From an uncultured Litoreibacter sp. (GTDB lineage Bacteria; Pseudomonadota; Alphaproteobacteria; Rhodobacterales; Rhodobacteraceae): a stretch of DNA of 64,000 nt. Position 1 is the stretch's first letter; every line of letters starts with the position of its first letter. The position numbers were made by a program, and so were the translations under genes. Location of the stretch: assembly GCA_947493265.1 (NCBI GenBank), contig CANLQL010000002.1, positions 124,001 to 188,000 on the forward strand, in the 5' to 3' direction. Under the pieces are notes generated by a model that was not told where the DNA came from, searched no databases, and worked only from the letters and a program-made list of their open reading frames with translations. Positions 1 to 9,757 of the stretch are shown piece by piece.

Positions 1-365
1 GTATCACCGGGCTTCAGAAGCGCTTGGAACACGCCCTGATTGGCTTGTGAGCCGGAGTTTGGCTGCACATTCACAAAGCCGCAATCAAACAGCTGCTTGG
101 CGCGGTCAATTGCAAGGTTTTCAGCGATATCAACATATTGACACCCGCCGTAGTAACGGCGGCCCGGATAACCTTCGGCGTATTTGTTGGTCATCACGGT
201 GCCTTGGGCTTCCATCACCGCGGCCGAGACGATGTTTTCGGACGCGATCAGCTCAATCTCGTCGCGTTGGCGGCCAAGTTCTTTGGTCACAGCGCCGAAC
301 AGTTCCGGGTCACGGGTTTCCAGATGTTCGGTAAAGAAGCCGTCGTCACGATGTGTTGCGTTCAT
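1..365 (-). CDS. glyA: Serine hydroxymethyltransferase, N-terminal part (runs off left edge)
   Basis: GlyA interconverts serine and glycine using pyridoxal phosphate and tetrahydrofolate, supplying one-carbon units in the cytoplasm. The reverse strand reads [11 protein letters not shown] and then contains family signatures: [10 protein letters not shown] near residue 38, the tract [15 protein letters not shown] near residue 60, and [11 protein letters not shown] near residue 100. About 121 codons are present and the gene continues past base 1. The start at 365 is preceded by a GGAGGA ribosome-binding site. It is transcribed away from nadK, so the 180 bp between them should hold its promoter. 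Identification is by motif recognition and is strong. Confidence 0.96.
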   Translation of the reverse strand, partial: MNATHRDDGFFTEHLETRDPELFGAVTKELGRQRDEIELIASENIVSAAVMEAQGTVMTNKYAEGYPGRRYYGGCQYVDIAENLAIDRAKQLFDCGFVNVQPNSGSQANQGVFQALLKPGD

Positions 366-546
366 GGGGGGTGTCCTCCGTGGGATTTGCCAGCGCATAA
401 TTTAGGGACGTTTTAGGGCGGTTGTGGAGAAATCAAAAGCGACAATACGACCCGCTGGCACTGATTTGCGTCGGAACCCGCTGCATCTAAGCTCTTGTTT
501 TTCCGCTCGGACCACGCAAAGACTTTCTCAAACGGAAAGCTAAGTG

Positions 547-1314
547 ATGAAAAAACTGGAAAAAATTGCCTTCATGGCGGCCGAGACACGGATCGCACAG
601 GATGCGGCATCCGCCCTGTCGCAGCGCTATGGCACCGCCACCCCGAAAGAGGCCGACGTGATCGTCGCGCTGGGCGGTGACGGCTTCATGCTGCAAACCT
701 TGCACGGCACACAGCATCTCGACACGCCGGTTTACGGAATGAATTGCGGCACGGTCGGCTTTTTGATGAACGAATATCAGGAACATGACCTGAGCGAACG
801 CCTGGAAGCCGCCACCGAAGAGCTGGTGAACCCGCTGCATATGAAGGCCATTCGCGAAGATGGCAGCGTGTCTGAAGCGCTGGCGATCAATGAGGTGTCG
901 CTTCTGCGCGCCGGATCCCAGGCGGCAAAATTGAAGATAACCGTCGATGGCCGTGTGCGTATGGAAGAGCTGGTCTGCGACGGCGCGCTGGTGTCAACGC
1001 CCGCCGGATCCACCGCCTACAACTATTCTGCCCACGGGCCAATATTGCCGATTGGCGCGGATGTTTTGGCCCTGACAGCCATGTCGGCTTTCCGGCCGCG
1101 CAGATGGCGCGGTGCGCTTTTGCAAAAGACCGCGACCGTGCGGATCGATGTTTTGCAGCCAGAAAAGCGCCCGGTTATGGCCGATGCGGACAGCCGGTCG
1201 GCGGGCAATGTCTTGTCCGTGGAAATCCGTTCGGAACCTGACGTGAAGCACCGCATCTTGTTTGATACCGGTCACGGGTTGGAAGAACGCCTGATCCGGG
1301 AACAATTCGTCTAG
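547..1314 (+). CDS. nadK: NAD kinase
   Basis: Phosphorylates NAD to NADP in the cytoplasm. The 255-residue length is typical of short bacterial enzymes. The diagnostic GGDG motif (VALGGDGFML, near residue 44) and the second conserved tract STPAGSTAYNYSAHGPI (near residue 152) are intact, as is the NE pair (AINEVS). A GTG lies directly before the ATG; I chose the ATG at 547 because a GGAAAG ribosome-binding site lies seven bases upstream of it. The stop codon overlaps the stop of the convergent bicupin gene within one CTAG tetranucleotide, so no terminator fits between them. Confidence 0.95.
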   Translation: MKKLEKIAFMAAETRIAQDAASALSQRYGTATPKEADVIVALGGDGFMLQTLHGTQHLDTPVYGMNCGTVGFLMNEYQEHDLSERLEAATEELVNPLHMKAIREDGSVSEALAINEVSLLRAGSQAAKLKITVDGRVRMEELVCDGALVSTPAGSTAYNYSAHGPILPIGADVLALTAMSAFRPRRWRGALLQKTATVRIDVLQPEKRPVMADADSRSAGNVLSVEIRSEPDVKHRILFDTGHGLEERLIREQFV

Positions 1315-2390
1315 CGGGTTGCGAACGCGCCGGGCAGGGACACCTCCAGCAACTCCAATTCATCGGATGGATCGGCGTAGCGCGTCATCATGCCCGGCGG
1401 GATGACGAAAGCGTCGCCGGGTGACAATTCATGCGGGTCCTGACCGTCGCCCTCCAGCCTCAGCGTGCCCTCCATCACGAAAGTAAACAGGATATCGGCG
1501 TCATGTTTCGTGGTCGTAATCTCCCCATCTGATTTGCGGATGACATGCACGCCCGCGACATCTGCCGTATGCGCGGCGATGGTGGTGTCGCGGCTTTGCA
1601 GACCGGGGATGCGAAATGGTGCCCAGGTCGCATTTTCCGCTTTGTGGTGGACGAATTTCTGGCCTTGAAACAGGCGCTCCGGATTGGCGGGGCCGTTGGG
1701 CAATTCCATATCATGATCAATTGTGGTGACGTGTTCTGCCGGGACGCCAATCTCAATTACTTCAATATTGTCAGAGGCGTAAAGAACCCGGTGGCGAATT
1801 TCGGGCGGCTGGATCACGCAGTTTCCTGCCTCCAGGCGGAACGCCTCCCCCTGGTCCTCATAGACCAGATCGACCCAGCCCTTGTAGCAGAAGATCAACT
1901 GAAATCCGACCGTGTGGTAATGGACCATATCAGGCACAGGCCCCCCGTCAGGAATACGGATATGGGAGGCGATGATCGACCCGCCCAAGCGGTCAGGGAT
2001 CAGGTCGCGGTAATGCATGCCCGCGCGCCCGATGACCCAAGGGGCCTGATCGGCGAGCCTGCGGACAACAAAGGAATGTTGCGTCACGGGCATCATCATC
2101 GGCGGGTTCAAATCGTCGATCTCAACCAAGGTGCCGTTTGGTGCGGTCAGCTGCCGCGCACCGTTTGCCAAAACGTCCGGATCATCGCAGAGAAGCCGCA
2201 AGGTCACCGGGCCAACCGGCGCGCCCTTTTCGACCCGCACACGCAGGCCGTGGCCCGAGAAGACCGCGACGGTCGGATCATCTGCCGGGAAGATCGTATC
2301 CAGCCGCATTTGCAGGGTCTTGGTGAAAAACGGAATGTCGTCGCGCAATTCCTGTGTGGATATTCTGACCTCAGCTTCGATTTTCGACAT
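1311..2390 (-). CDS. Bicupin protein, gentisate-dioxygenase-like
   Basis: A 359-residue two-cupin protein resembling the gentisate/hydroxynaphthoate dioxygenase family. In the N-terminal cupin the metal motif survives as H157-x-H159, a Gln at 164 where Glu is usual, and H200 in PPEIRH. In the C-terminal cupin the second motif reads PPGMMTRY, without the usual His, so that half is probably structural. The start at 2390 (MSKIEAE) follows a GGAGGTG ribosome-binding site; an in-frame ATG upstream has none. It diverges from maeB across a perfect 20-bp palindrome, suggesting dedicated control. The substrate is unknown; ring cleavage of an aromatic acid is an inference from the family. Confidence 0.75.
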   Translation of the reverse strand: MSKIEAEVRISTQELRDDIPFFTKTLQMRLDTIFPADDPTVAVFSGHGLRVRVEKGAPVGPVTLRLLCDDPDVLANGARQLTAPNGTLVEIDDLNPPMMMPVTQHSFVVRRLADQAPWVIGRAGMHYRDLIPDRLGGSIIASHIRIPDGGPVPDMVHYHTVGFQLIFCYKGWVDLVYEDQGEAFRLEAGNCVIQPPEIRHRVLYASDNIEVIEIGVPAEHVTTIDHDMELPNGPANPERLFQGQKFVHHKAENATWAPFRIPGLQSRDTTIAAHTADVAGVHVIRKSDGEITTTKHDADILFTFVMEGTLRLEGDGQDPHELSPGDAFVIPPGMMTRYADPSDELELLEVSLPGAFATR

Positions 2391-2485
2391 TGGCACCTCC
2401 CCGATGGGGGAAGACTGCTTTTGAAACAACGGTTTTGCAAGTGGTCAAAATTCGGGCATAAGTGAGGGTGACGAACATAGAGCAA

Positions 2486-2491
2486 TATAAT
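2486..2491 (+). promoter_or_regulatory. Candidate -10 box of maeB
   Basis: A perfect TATAAT lies about 40 bp before the maeB start and shares two bases with the adjoining palindrome. No convincing -35 box is seen at 17 bp spacing, so the promoter may depend on an activator or may be coincidental in this AT-rich stretch. Confidence 0.4.
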
Positions 2492-2509
2492 AGTTTAATA
2501 TTAAACTAT
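2490..2509. promoter_or_regulatory. Perfect 20-bp palindromic operator
   Basis: The two half-sites ATAGTTTAAT / ATTAAACTAT are exactly complementary across all 20 bases. The site lies in the 142-bp gap between the divergent bicupin gene and maeB, overlapping a TATAAT. Length, AT-rich composition and perfect symmetry fit operators of MarR-type repressors of aromatic catabolism (family knowledge). No regulator gene adjoins it, so the cognate protein is not identified. Confidence 0.7.
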
Positions 2510-2532
2510 CTTAGAATCAGGGGCACCAAAGC

Positions 2533-4812
2533 ATGAGTGATATCCGTAAAGAGAGCCTGAGACAGGCCGCTTTGGAGTACCATAAATATCCAAAACCCGG
2601 GAAGCTTGAGATACGTGCGACAAAGCCGTTGGCCAATGGCCGGGACTTGTCGCGGGCCTATTCCCCCGGTGTTGCGGAAGCCTGTCTGGAGATCAAATCC
2701 GACCCCGCCCTGGCGCGTGACTACACAGGGCGCGGCAATATGGTGGCGGTTGTGTCCAATGGCACTGCGGTTCTGGGCCTCGGCAATATCGGCGCTTTGG
2801 CGTCCAAGCCGGTGATGGAAGGCAAGGCGGTTCTGTTCAAGAAATTCGCCAATATCGACTGCTTTGATATCGAACTTGACGAATCGGACCCTGAAAAACT
2901 CGCCGATATCGTTTGCGCTCTGGAGCCGACCTTCGGGGCTATTAACCTTGAAGATATCAAATCGCCCGACTGTTTCATCGTCGAAAAGCTCTGTCGGGAG
3001 CGGATGAATATCCCGGTTTTTCATGACGACCAACACGGCACCGCGATTGTTGTGGGGGCCGCGGCCACCAATGCGCTGCATGTCTGTGGAAAATCGTTCG
3101 AGGACATCAAGATCGTGTCCACCGGGGGCGGGGCTGCGGGCATTGCCTGCCTCAACATGCTGGTCAAACTGGGTGTGAAGCGCAAAAACATCTGGCTCGT
3201 GGATATTGCGGGTCTGGTTTATGAGGGTCGCACCGAAGAAATGACGCCGCAAAAGGCTGAATTTGCACAGAAAACTGACCTACGGACACTGGATGATGTC
3301 ATCGGCGACGCGGACTTATTCCTTGGTCTGTCCGGGGCGGGAGTTTTGAACCAGGACATGGTTAAGAAGATGGCAGACCAGCCGATCATCTTCGCTTTGG
3401 CCAATCCTGAGCCTGAAATTTCCCCTGATCTGGTGCGCGAAGTGGCCCCGAACGCGATCATGGCGACGGGACGTTCGGACTATCCCAATCAGGTCAATAA
3501 CGTGTTGTGCTTCCCGTTCATCTTCCGCGGCGCTTTGGATGCAGGCGCGACCGAGATCAATGACGCGATGAAGATTGCCTGTGTGAACGGAATTGCCGAA
3601 TTGGCCCGCGCCACCACCAGCGCCGAGGCCGCCGCCGCCTATCAGGGGGAGCAGCTGACATTTGGCCGGGACTACCTGATCCCGAAACCATTTGACCCGC
3701 GTTTGATGGGGGTTGTCGCCAGTGCCGTGGCGCAAGCCGCGATGGAAAGCGGCGTCGCGGCGCGCCCATTGGAAGATCTGGACCAGTATCGCGCCAATCT
3801 GAACGCGACTGTTTTCAAGACCTCCATGATCATGCGGCCGGTTTTTGATGCGGCGTCCACGCAAGAACGCAGGATCGTCTTTGCAGAGGGCGAAAGCGAA
3901 CGGGTGCTGCGCGCCGCGCAAGCGATGATCGAGGAAACCACCGACACGCCTATCCTTATTGGCCGTCCTGACGTGATCGAACGTCGCTCGGAACGCGCCG
4001 GTCTGAAAATTCAGGCAGGCCGCGATTTTGAGGTGGTGAACCCTGAAAATGACCACCGGTACCGCGCTTATTGGACGACATATCATGACATTATGGCCCG
4101 GCGCGGGGTCACGCCGAGCCTTGCCAAGGCGATCATGCGCACGAACACCACCGCCATCGGGTCCGTCATGGTGTATCGCGACGAAGCGGACAGCATGATC
4201 TGCGGCACGTTCGGGCAATATCTTTGGCATCTTAACTACATTTCCCAAATTCTCGGTGGGAAGGAGCTGCACCCGGTCGGTGCGCTCAGCCTGTTGATCC
4301 TTGAAGACGGCCCGCTTTTCGTGGCCGATACCCATGTGCATCCTGAACCCAGCCCAGCCCAGATCGCCGAAACGGTGATCGCAGCGGCCCGCCATGTGCG
4401 TCGTTTCGGGGTGGAGCCGAAAATCGCGCTCTGTTCGCACTCTCAATTTGGCAATCTTGATTGTGATACGGGTTTGCGGATGCGCGCCGCGTTGGACATT
4501 CTCGACAGTGAGCCGCGCAATTTCCTTTACGAGGGGGAGATGCACACAGACTCTGCCCTCGATGAAGAGCTTCGCGACCGAATTTTCCCAGGTGCCCGTT
4601 TTCAGGGGGAGGCGAACGTGCTGGTCTTTGCAAATGCTGATGCGGCCTCTGCGGTGCGCAACATTCTGAAGATGAAAGCCGATGGTATGGAAGTGGGACC
4701 GATCCTGATGGGGATGGGTAACAAGGCGCATATCGTGACGCCTTCGATCACCACCCGCGGACTTTTGAATATGTCGGCCATCGCCGGAACACCTGTCGCT
4801 GTCTACGGCTAA
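2533..4812 (+). CDS. maeB: NADP-dependent malic enzyme with phosphotransacetylase-like domain
   Basis: Oxidatively decarboxylates malate to pyruvate with NADP reduction. The 759-residue length is that of the MaeB type. The malic domain covers roughly residues 1-160, with [11 protein letters not shown] near 163. A Rossmann domain follows with GGGAAG at 198-203. The C-terminal third (about 430-755) is homologous to phosphate acetyltransferase (for example [22 protein letters not shown]); in MaeB proteins this half has a regulatory role. It stands alone on the plus strand, divergent from the bicupin gene. A second promoter need not be invoked for prpE downstream, although the gap of about 140 bp would permit one. 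Confidence 0.95.
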   Translation: MSDIRKESLRQAALEYHKYPKPGKLEIRATKPLANGRDLSRAYSPGVAEACLEIKSDPALARDYTGRGNMVAVVSNGTAVLGLGNIGALASKPVMEGKAVLFKKFANIDCFDIELDESDPEKLADIVCALEPTFGAINLEDIKSPDCFIVEKLCRERMNIPVFHDDQHGTAIVVGAAATNALHVCGKSFEDIKIVSTGGGAAGIACLNMLVKLGVKRKNIWLVDIAGLVYEGRTEEMTPQKAEFAQKTDLRTLDDVIGDADLFLGLSGAGVLNQDMVKKMADQPIIFALANPEPEISPDLVREVAPNAIMATGRSDYPNQVNNVLCFPFIFRGALDAGATEINDAMKIACVNGIAELARATTSAEAAAAYQGEQLTFGRDYLIPKPFDPRLMGVVASAVAQAAMESGVAARPLEDLDQYRANLNATVFKTSMIMRPVFDAASTQERRIVFAEGESERVLRAAQAMIEETTDTPILIGRPDVIERRSERAGLKIQAGRDFEVVNPENDHRYRAYWTTYHDIMARRGVTPSLAKAIMRTNTTAIGSVMVYRDEADSMICGTFGQYLWHLNYISQILGGKELHPVGALSLLILEDGPLFVADTHVHPEPSPAQIAETVIAAARHVRRFGVEPKIALCSHSQFGNLDCDTGLRMRAALDILDSEPRNFLYEGEMHTDSALDEELRDRIFPGARFQGEANVLVFANADAASAVRNILKMKADGMEVGPILMGMGNKAHIVTPSITTRGLLNMSAIAGTPVAVYG

Positions 4813-4950
4813 ATTCGTCTTCTGACTGACGCCTTTTCGGTGCCTGCGATCTGCCTTGCGGGCCCTGTGCTTTTCAGGGGCTCAAACGCTTGTCTCACCG
4901 GGCGGCTGCGCGTAACAAAGGCGGGCATATTGGTGAAAGGGAGCGTCTTT

Positions 4951-6852
4951 ATGAGCTATGCGGAAGTGTATGCCGCCGCCGCCAACGACCCGGAGGGGTT
5001 TTGGGCTGTACAGGCAGAGGCGATTGACTGGGTCAGACCGGCAAGCAAGGCTCTTTGGGATGAAAACGCGCCGCTTTATGAATGGTTCAAGGACGCAAAG
5101 GTCAACACTTGCTGGAATGCGGTGGACCGCCATGTGGAAGCAGGAAACGGCGACCGCACAGCGCTGATCTACGACAGCCCTGTCACAGACACGATCTCAA
5201 AGACAAGCTATCTGGAATTGCGCGATCAAACTGCCGCATTGGCCGGCGCGTTGCAGGCAAAAGGCGTTGTCGCGGGCGACCGTGTGATCATTTATATGCC
5301 GATGATCCCGCAAGCCATTGTCGCGATGCTGGCCTGCGCGCGGATCGGGGCCGTCCATTCGGTCGTGTTCGGCGGATTTGCCGCAAGTGAGCTGGCCGTG
5401 CGCATCGATGACGCGACCCCCAAAGCAATTATCGCCGGGTCTTGCGGGATCGAGCCGGGGCGGATCGTGGAATACAAACCGCTGTTGGATGACGCCATCA
5501 ATATCGCCAGCCACAAGCCAGAGTTTTGCGTTATTTATCAACGGGAACAATCGGTTGCGTCCCTGATCACAGGGCGTGATTTTGAATGGAACGACGTCCA
5601 ATCCGGGGTAACGCCTGCAGAATGCGTTCCGGTTTCCGGCGATCACCCGGCCTATATTCTTTATACTTCTGGCACGACGGGCCAGCCAAAAGGCGTTGTG
5701 CGTCCGACCGCAGGCCATCTGGTTGCGCTCAACTGGACGATGAAAAACATCTACAATGTCGATCCCGGTGATGTGTTCTGGGCGGCGTCAGATGTGGGTT
5801 GGGTCGTGGGCCACAGCTATATTTGCTACGCGCCTTTGATCCACGGAAACACCACGATTGTGTTTGAAGGCAAACCGGTCGGCACCCCTGATGCGGGCAC
5901 GTTCTGGCGGGTAATATCTGAGCATAAGGTGAAGTCGTTTTTCACCGCCCCGACCGCGTTTCGGGCGGTCAAGCGGGTCGATCCTGCAGGGGCTTTGATC
6001 AAGGATTATGACCTGTCGAGCCTCGAAGTGGTCTATCTGGCGGGCGAACGCGCCGATCCGGATACGATTGAATGGATGCAGGACAAATTGGGCGTGCCGA
6101 TCATCGATCACTGGTGGCAAACAGAAACCGGCTACACAATCGCAGGCAACCCGATGGGACTGGAAGCGCTGCCGGTCAAAATCGGGTCTCCGACGGTGCC
6201 GATGCCAGGCTATGACGTGCAAATTCTCGATGAAGGTGGTCACAAGATGGCACCGGGTCAATTGGGCGCGATTGCAATCAAACTGCCCTTGCCGCCCGGT
6301 ACATTGCCCACCCTCTGGAATGCCGAAGAGCGGTTTTTGAAAAGCTATCTGACCACGTTTCCGGGCTACTATGAGACCGGCGATGCGGGCATGATCGATG
6401 AGGATGGCTATCTTTACATCATGGCGCGGACCGATGACGTGATTAACGTCGCAGGTCACAGGTTGTCGACCGGCGCGATGGAAGAGGTTCTTGCAGGTCA
6501 TCCGGACGTTGCCGAATGCGCGGTAATCGGCGTTTCTGACCCGTTGAAAGGGCAATTGCCGCTTGGCTTTGTCTGTTTGAATTCCGGGTCTGAAAAGTCG
6601 GAAAGCGATGTGCAGACCGAATGTATCGCCCGTGTCCGCGACAAGATCGGCCCCGTGGCTGCGTTCAAACTGGTTTGCGTGATTGACCGATTGCCGAAGA
6701 CGCGTTCTGGCAAGATCTTGCGGGCCACGATGGTGTCGATTGCAGATGGCAAGGACTACAAGATGCCTGCAACCATCGATGATCCGGCAATTCTGGATGA
6801 AATTTCGGACGCGCTGCGGGGAATGGGCTATCCTGCGCAGAAGACAGACTAG
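4951..6852 (+). CDS. prpE: Propionate--CoA ligase (acetyl-CoA synthetase family)
   Basis: Activates propionate to propionyl-CoA through an acyl-adenylate. The 633-residue product has the family N-terminal ACAS domain, the AMP-binding P-loop YTSGTTGQPKG at 238-248 and the catalytic lysine of the A10 motif (TRSGK, K588). The tract GDVFWAASDVGWVVGHSYICYAPL is characteristic of PrpE rather than acetyl-CoA synthetase. I placed the start at 4951 (MSYAEVY), after a GAAAGGGAG ribosome-binding site; the upstream extension does not look like protein. The gene ends 12 bp before cdd, so the salvage operon may be partly read through from here. Acetate or another short acid remains a possible substrate. 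Confidence 0.88.
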   Translation: MSYAEVYAAAANDPEGFWAVQAEAIDWVRPASKALWDENAPLYEWFKDAKVNTCWNAVDRHVEAGNGDRTALIYDSPVTDTISKTSYLELRDQTAALAGALQAKGVVAGDRVIIYMPMIPQAIVAMLACARIGAVHSVVFGGFAASELAVRIDDATPKAIIAGSCGIEPGRIVEYKPLLDDAINIASHKPEFCVIYQREQSVASLITGRDFEWNDVQSGVTPAECVPVSGDHPAYILYTSGTTGQPKGVVRPTAGHLVALNWTMKNIYNVDPGDVFWAASDVGWVVGHSYICYAPLIHGNTTIVFEGKPVGTPDAGTFWRVISEHKVKSFFTAPTAFRAVKRVDPAGALIKDYDLSSLEVVYLAGERADPDTIEWMQDKLGVPIIDHWWQTETGYTIAGNPMGLEALPVKIGSPTVPMPGYDVQILDEGGHKMAPGQLGAIAIKLPLPPGTLPTLWNAEERFLKSYLTTFPGYYETGDAGMIDEDGYLYIMARTDDVINVAGHRLSTGAMEEVLAGHPDVAECAVIGVSDPLKGQLPLGFVCLNSGSEKSESDVQTECIARVRDKIGPVAAFKLVCVIDRLPKTRSGKILRATMVSIADGKDYKMPATIDDPAILDEISDALRGMGYPAQKTD

Positions 6853-6864
6853 AAAGGCCCGACG

Positions 6865-7257
6865 ATGTCGCTGATTGATGACGCACGTGCCGTGCGCGAA
6901 AATGCCCACGCGCCTTATTCCAAGTTCAAGGTCGGTGCTGCGATCCGAACCACGGATGGGCAGGTGTTTGTCGGCTGCAACGTCGAAAATGTGGCCTACC
7001 CGGAAGGGACCTGCGCGGAAGCGGGCGCAATCGCAGCGATGGTCGCGGCTGGTGGCGCGCGAACACTGGCCGAAGTGGCCGTAATCGCAGACAGCCCAAC
7101 GCCGATCCCCCCTTGTGGCGGGTGCCGCCAGAAATTGAAAGAATTTGGCGCCGCGGATGTTCCCGTCACCCTGGCGACGATGGCAGGCGGGTCCGAGACA
7201 ACCACAATCGGTGCGCTTCTGCCGGGGGCATTTGACGCCTCACATATGGAGAGCTGA
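6865..7257 (+). CDS. cdd: Cytidine deaminase
   Basis: Deaminates cytidine and deoxycytidine to uridine and deoxyuridine, the entry to pyrimidine nucleoside salvage. The 130-residue size matches the small homotetrameric class. The zinc site is complete: C50-A-E52 (TCAEAGAI), where E52 is the proton shuttle, with C84 and C87 in PCGGC. It is the first gene of the cdd-deoA-deoB-add-upp cluster and overlaps deoA by one base (TGATG), implying translational coupling. Confidence 0.96.
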   Translation: MSLIDDARAVRENAHAPYSKFKVGAAIRTTDGQVFVGCNVENVAYPEGTCAEAGAIAAMVAAGGARTLAEVAVIADSPTPIPPCGGCRQKLKEFGAADVPVTLATMAGGSETTTIGALLPGAFDASHMES

Positions 7258-8567
7258 TGGACACGGCCCACCTGATATCGCAGGTGCGCGACGGGCAGGA
7301 CGCGGGCTCAGACGCGCTATACGAATTTGGTAAGCTGCTGACAGGAAACAGTATTTCTGACGCCCAAGCGGGTGCCTTTGCAATGGCCGTTCGCTTGAAA
7401 GGCTTAAGCTCTGCGGCGCGTGTCGGATTGACCTTGGGGATGCGCGACAGCGGCGACGTGTTGAAATGGGACCTGCCTGGGCCGATCCTCGACAAGCATT
7501 CCACAGGTGGCGTCGGTGACCCCGTCTCGCTTTTGCTGGCCCCTGCGCTTGCGGCTTGCGGGGCGTTCGTTCCAATGATTTCCGGGCGCGGCCTTGGGCA
7601 CACGGGCGGAACGCTTGATAAGCTGGAGGCGATCCCGGGCTATATCACTGATATCGGACCCAAACGGTTGGAGCATGTCTTAACCAAGATTGGATGCGCG
7701 ATTATCGGGGCCACAGGCCGCGTCGCGCCCTCAGATAAGCGGCTATACGCGATCCGCGATGTCACCGGAACAGTCGCCTCAACCGACCTGATCACGGCCT
7801 CCATCCTGTCGAAAAAACTTGCCGCCGGATTGGATGGTTTGGTGCTCGATGTCAAAACCGGGTCGGGCGCGTTCATGCCAGACCAAAAAGACGCGCTGTC
7901 ACTGGCAGAAACGCTGGTCTCTGTTGCAAATCAGTCGGGGTGCAAAACCTCGGCCTTGGTCACCGACATGTCGCAACCCTTGGCCAATGCGGCCGGCAAT
8001 GCGCTGGAAATCAAGGCGGTGATGGCAGTGCTTTCGGGGGCGGAAAAGACGTCGCGCTTGCTGGATGTCACTTGCGCGTTGGGCGGTCAGGTCCTGTCGC
8101 AATCCAGCCTGGCCAAAACCCCGGCAGCGGGTGAAACTAAGGTGCGCAAGGCGATCGAAACGGGCCACGCGATGGAGGTTTTTGCCAAGATGGTTGCCGC
8201 CTTGGGCGGTCCAACGGATTTTGAAACAAGCTGGCAATTCTGCCTGCCCGAAGCAACCGTTCAGCGGGAAGTTCTTGCTGGAAAATCTGGCTTTATTCAA
8301 GAGGTTGAGACGACAGAGCTGGGCAATACGGTCGTTGCGTTGGGCGGCGGCAGATTGCGCGAAACCGACAAGATTGACCCCGCAGTTGGATTGTCCGGGA
8401 TCGCACCCCTTGGTTCGAAAGTGACCGCGAAAACGACGCTTGCGATGGTCCATGCCTCTGATGAAGCACAAGCGGACCGCGCCGCGGATCGCGTGCGCAA
8501 AGCGTTCAAGATCGGGGCAAAACCGGCCAAACCTCTTGATCTGATCCAAAAGGTTGTCACCGCATGA
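7257..8567 (+). CDS. deoA: Thymidine phosphorylase
   Basis: Cleaves thymidine or deoxyuridine with phosphate to the free base and 2-deoxyribose-1-phosphate. The 436-residue protein carries the family phosphate-binding signature KHSTGGVGD near residue 80 and the tract SGRGLGHTGGTLDKLEAIPG just after it. It overlaps cdd by one base and deoB by four (ATGA). The product passes to DeoB, encoded next, so the order of genes follows the order of reactions. Confidence 0.96.
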   Translation: MDTAHLISQVRDGQDAGSDALYEFGKLLTGNSISDAQAGAFAMAVRLKGLSSAARVGLTLGMRDSGDVLKWDLPGPILDKHSTGGVGDPVSLLLAPALAACGAFVPMISGRGLGHTGGTLDKLEAIPGYITDIGPKRLEHVLTKIGCAIIGATGRVAPSDKRLYAIRDVTGTVASTDLITASILSKKLAAGLDGLVLDVKTGSGAFMPDQKDALSLAETLVSVANQSGCKTSALVTDMSQPLANAAGNALEIKAVMAVLSGAEKTSRLLDVTCALGGQVLSQSSLAKTPAAGETKVRKAIETGHAMEVFAKMVAALGGPTDFETSWQFCLPEATVQREVLAGKSGFIQEVETTELGNTVVALGGGRLRETDKIDPAVGLSGIAPLGSKVTAKTTLAMVHASDEAQADRAADRVRKAFKIGAKPAKPLDLIQKVVTA

Positions 8568-9757
8568 GCCGGGCGTTTCTCATCGTGATGGATAGCGTCG
8601 GAATTGGTGGTGCTCCGGACGCCGCAGAATTTGGCGATGCAGGGTCAAACACGTTGGGTCATATCGCCCAGGCTTGCGCGCAAGGGTTGGCAAATGACGG
8701 GCGCAGTGGCCCCCTTCACATGCCAAATTTAGCCGGGTTGGGTCTTGGTCAAGCCGCGCGCTTGGCAACGGGCGCGGACCCTTTTGGAATAGACACCCCG
8801 ACCGGATTATTCGGGGCCGCCACCGAAGTTTCGCCTGGCAAAGACACGCCAACAGGGCATTGGGAGCTTGCGGGCGTCCCAGTGCCTTGGGACTGGCACT
8901 ACTTCCCGGATGAGACCCCTTGTTTTCCAACGGCGTTAACCAAGAAAGCGGCTGAGATCGCGGGATCGAACGGTATTTTGGGCAATTGCCATGCGTCAGG
9001 CACGGAGATCATCGCCCGGCTCGGGGTGGAGCATATGAAAACCGGCGCGCCGATTTGCTATACGTCTGCCGATAGCGTTTTCCAGATTGCCGCGCATGAA
9101 GAAAGCTTCGGGCTGGAGAAACTTCTTGATCTGTGCCGCGCATTGGCACCTGAATTGCACGCGATGAAGGTTGGGCGCGTCATTGCTCGGCCGTTTGTGG
9201 GCCGTGGCCCAGATGATTTCAAACGCACTGCGAACCGTCGCGATTTTGCAGTTGCTCCGCCTGCGCCGACCTTGTGCGACTGGACTTTCGATGCCGGGCG
9301 CCCGGTTCACGCAATCGGAAAAATCTCAGATATTTTCTCGGCTCAAGGGATCACCGATGTGGTGAAAGGAACCGATGCGGAGCTGATGGAACATCTTGAA
9401 AACGCGGTGAAAACTGCTGCTGATGGAAGTCTGGTCTTTGCGAATTTTGTGGAATTTGACGCGCTTTATGGACATCGCCGTGATGTGGCGGGCTATGCGC
9501 GGGCGTTGGAATGGTTTGACGCGCAGATGCCCCGCATTCTTAACCTTTTGCGGTCAGATGATCTGGTGATATTAACCGCAGATCACGGCAATGATCCGAC
9601 TTGGCATGGCACTGATCACACCCGCGAACAGGTCCCTGTTATCTATGCTGGACGGGGAGCAGGCAGTCTTGGCAAGATCGGGTTCGTGGATGTGGCCGCC
9701 AGCGTTGCCGCGCATCTCAACATCCCCTCCCAAGGCCCCGGACGGAGTTTTTTATGA
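8564..9757 (+). CDS. deoB: Phosphopentomutase
   Basis: Converts (deoxy)ribose-1-phosphate to the 5-phosphate, linking nucleoside breakdown to central metabolism. The 397 residues match the family. The alkaline-phosphatase-superfamily metal sites are visible: MDSVGIGGAPDA at the N-terminus, GKDTPTGHWE in the middle (phosphorylated Thr region) and TADHGNDPTWHGTDHTRE near the C-terminus. Four-base ATGA overlaps on both sides place it inside one polycistron. Confidence 0.96.
   Translation: MSRAFLIVMDSVGIGGAPDAAEFGDAGSNTLGHIAQACAQGLANDGRSGPLHMPNLAGLGLGQAARLATGADPFGIDTPTGLFGAATEVSPGKDTPTGHWELAGVPVPWDWHYFPDETPCFPTALTKKAAEIAGSNGILGNCHASGTEIIARLGVEHMKTGAPICYTSADSVFQIAAHEESFGLEKLLDLCRALAPELHAMKVGRVIARPFVGRGPDDFKRTANRRDFAVAPPAPTLCDWTFDAGRPVHAIGKISDIFSAQGITDVVKGTDAELMEHLENAVKTAADGSLVFANFVEFDALYGHRRDVAGYARALEWFDAQMPRILNLLRSDDLVILTADHGNDPTWHGTDHTREQVPVIYAGRGAGSLGKIGFVDVAASVAAHLNIPSQGPGRSFL

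Noticed and set aside
3316-4731. A 471-codon open frame antisense to maeB
   Set aside because: It is a shadow of the phosphotransacetylase half of maeB with no recognisable domain or ribosome-binding site.
5788-6909. A 373-codon open frame antisense to prpE
   Set aside because: Low-complexity His/Arg composition and complete overlap with a certain gene.
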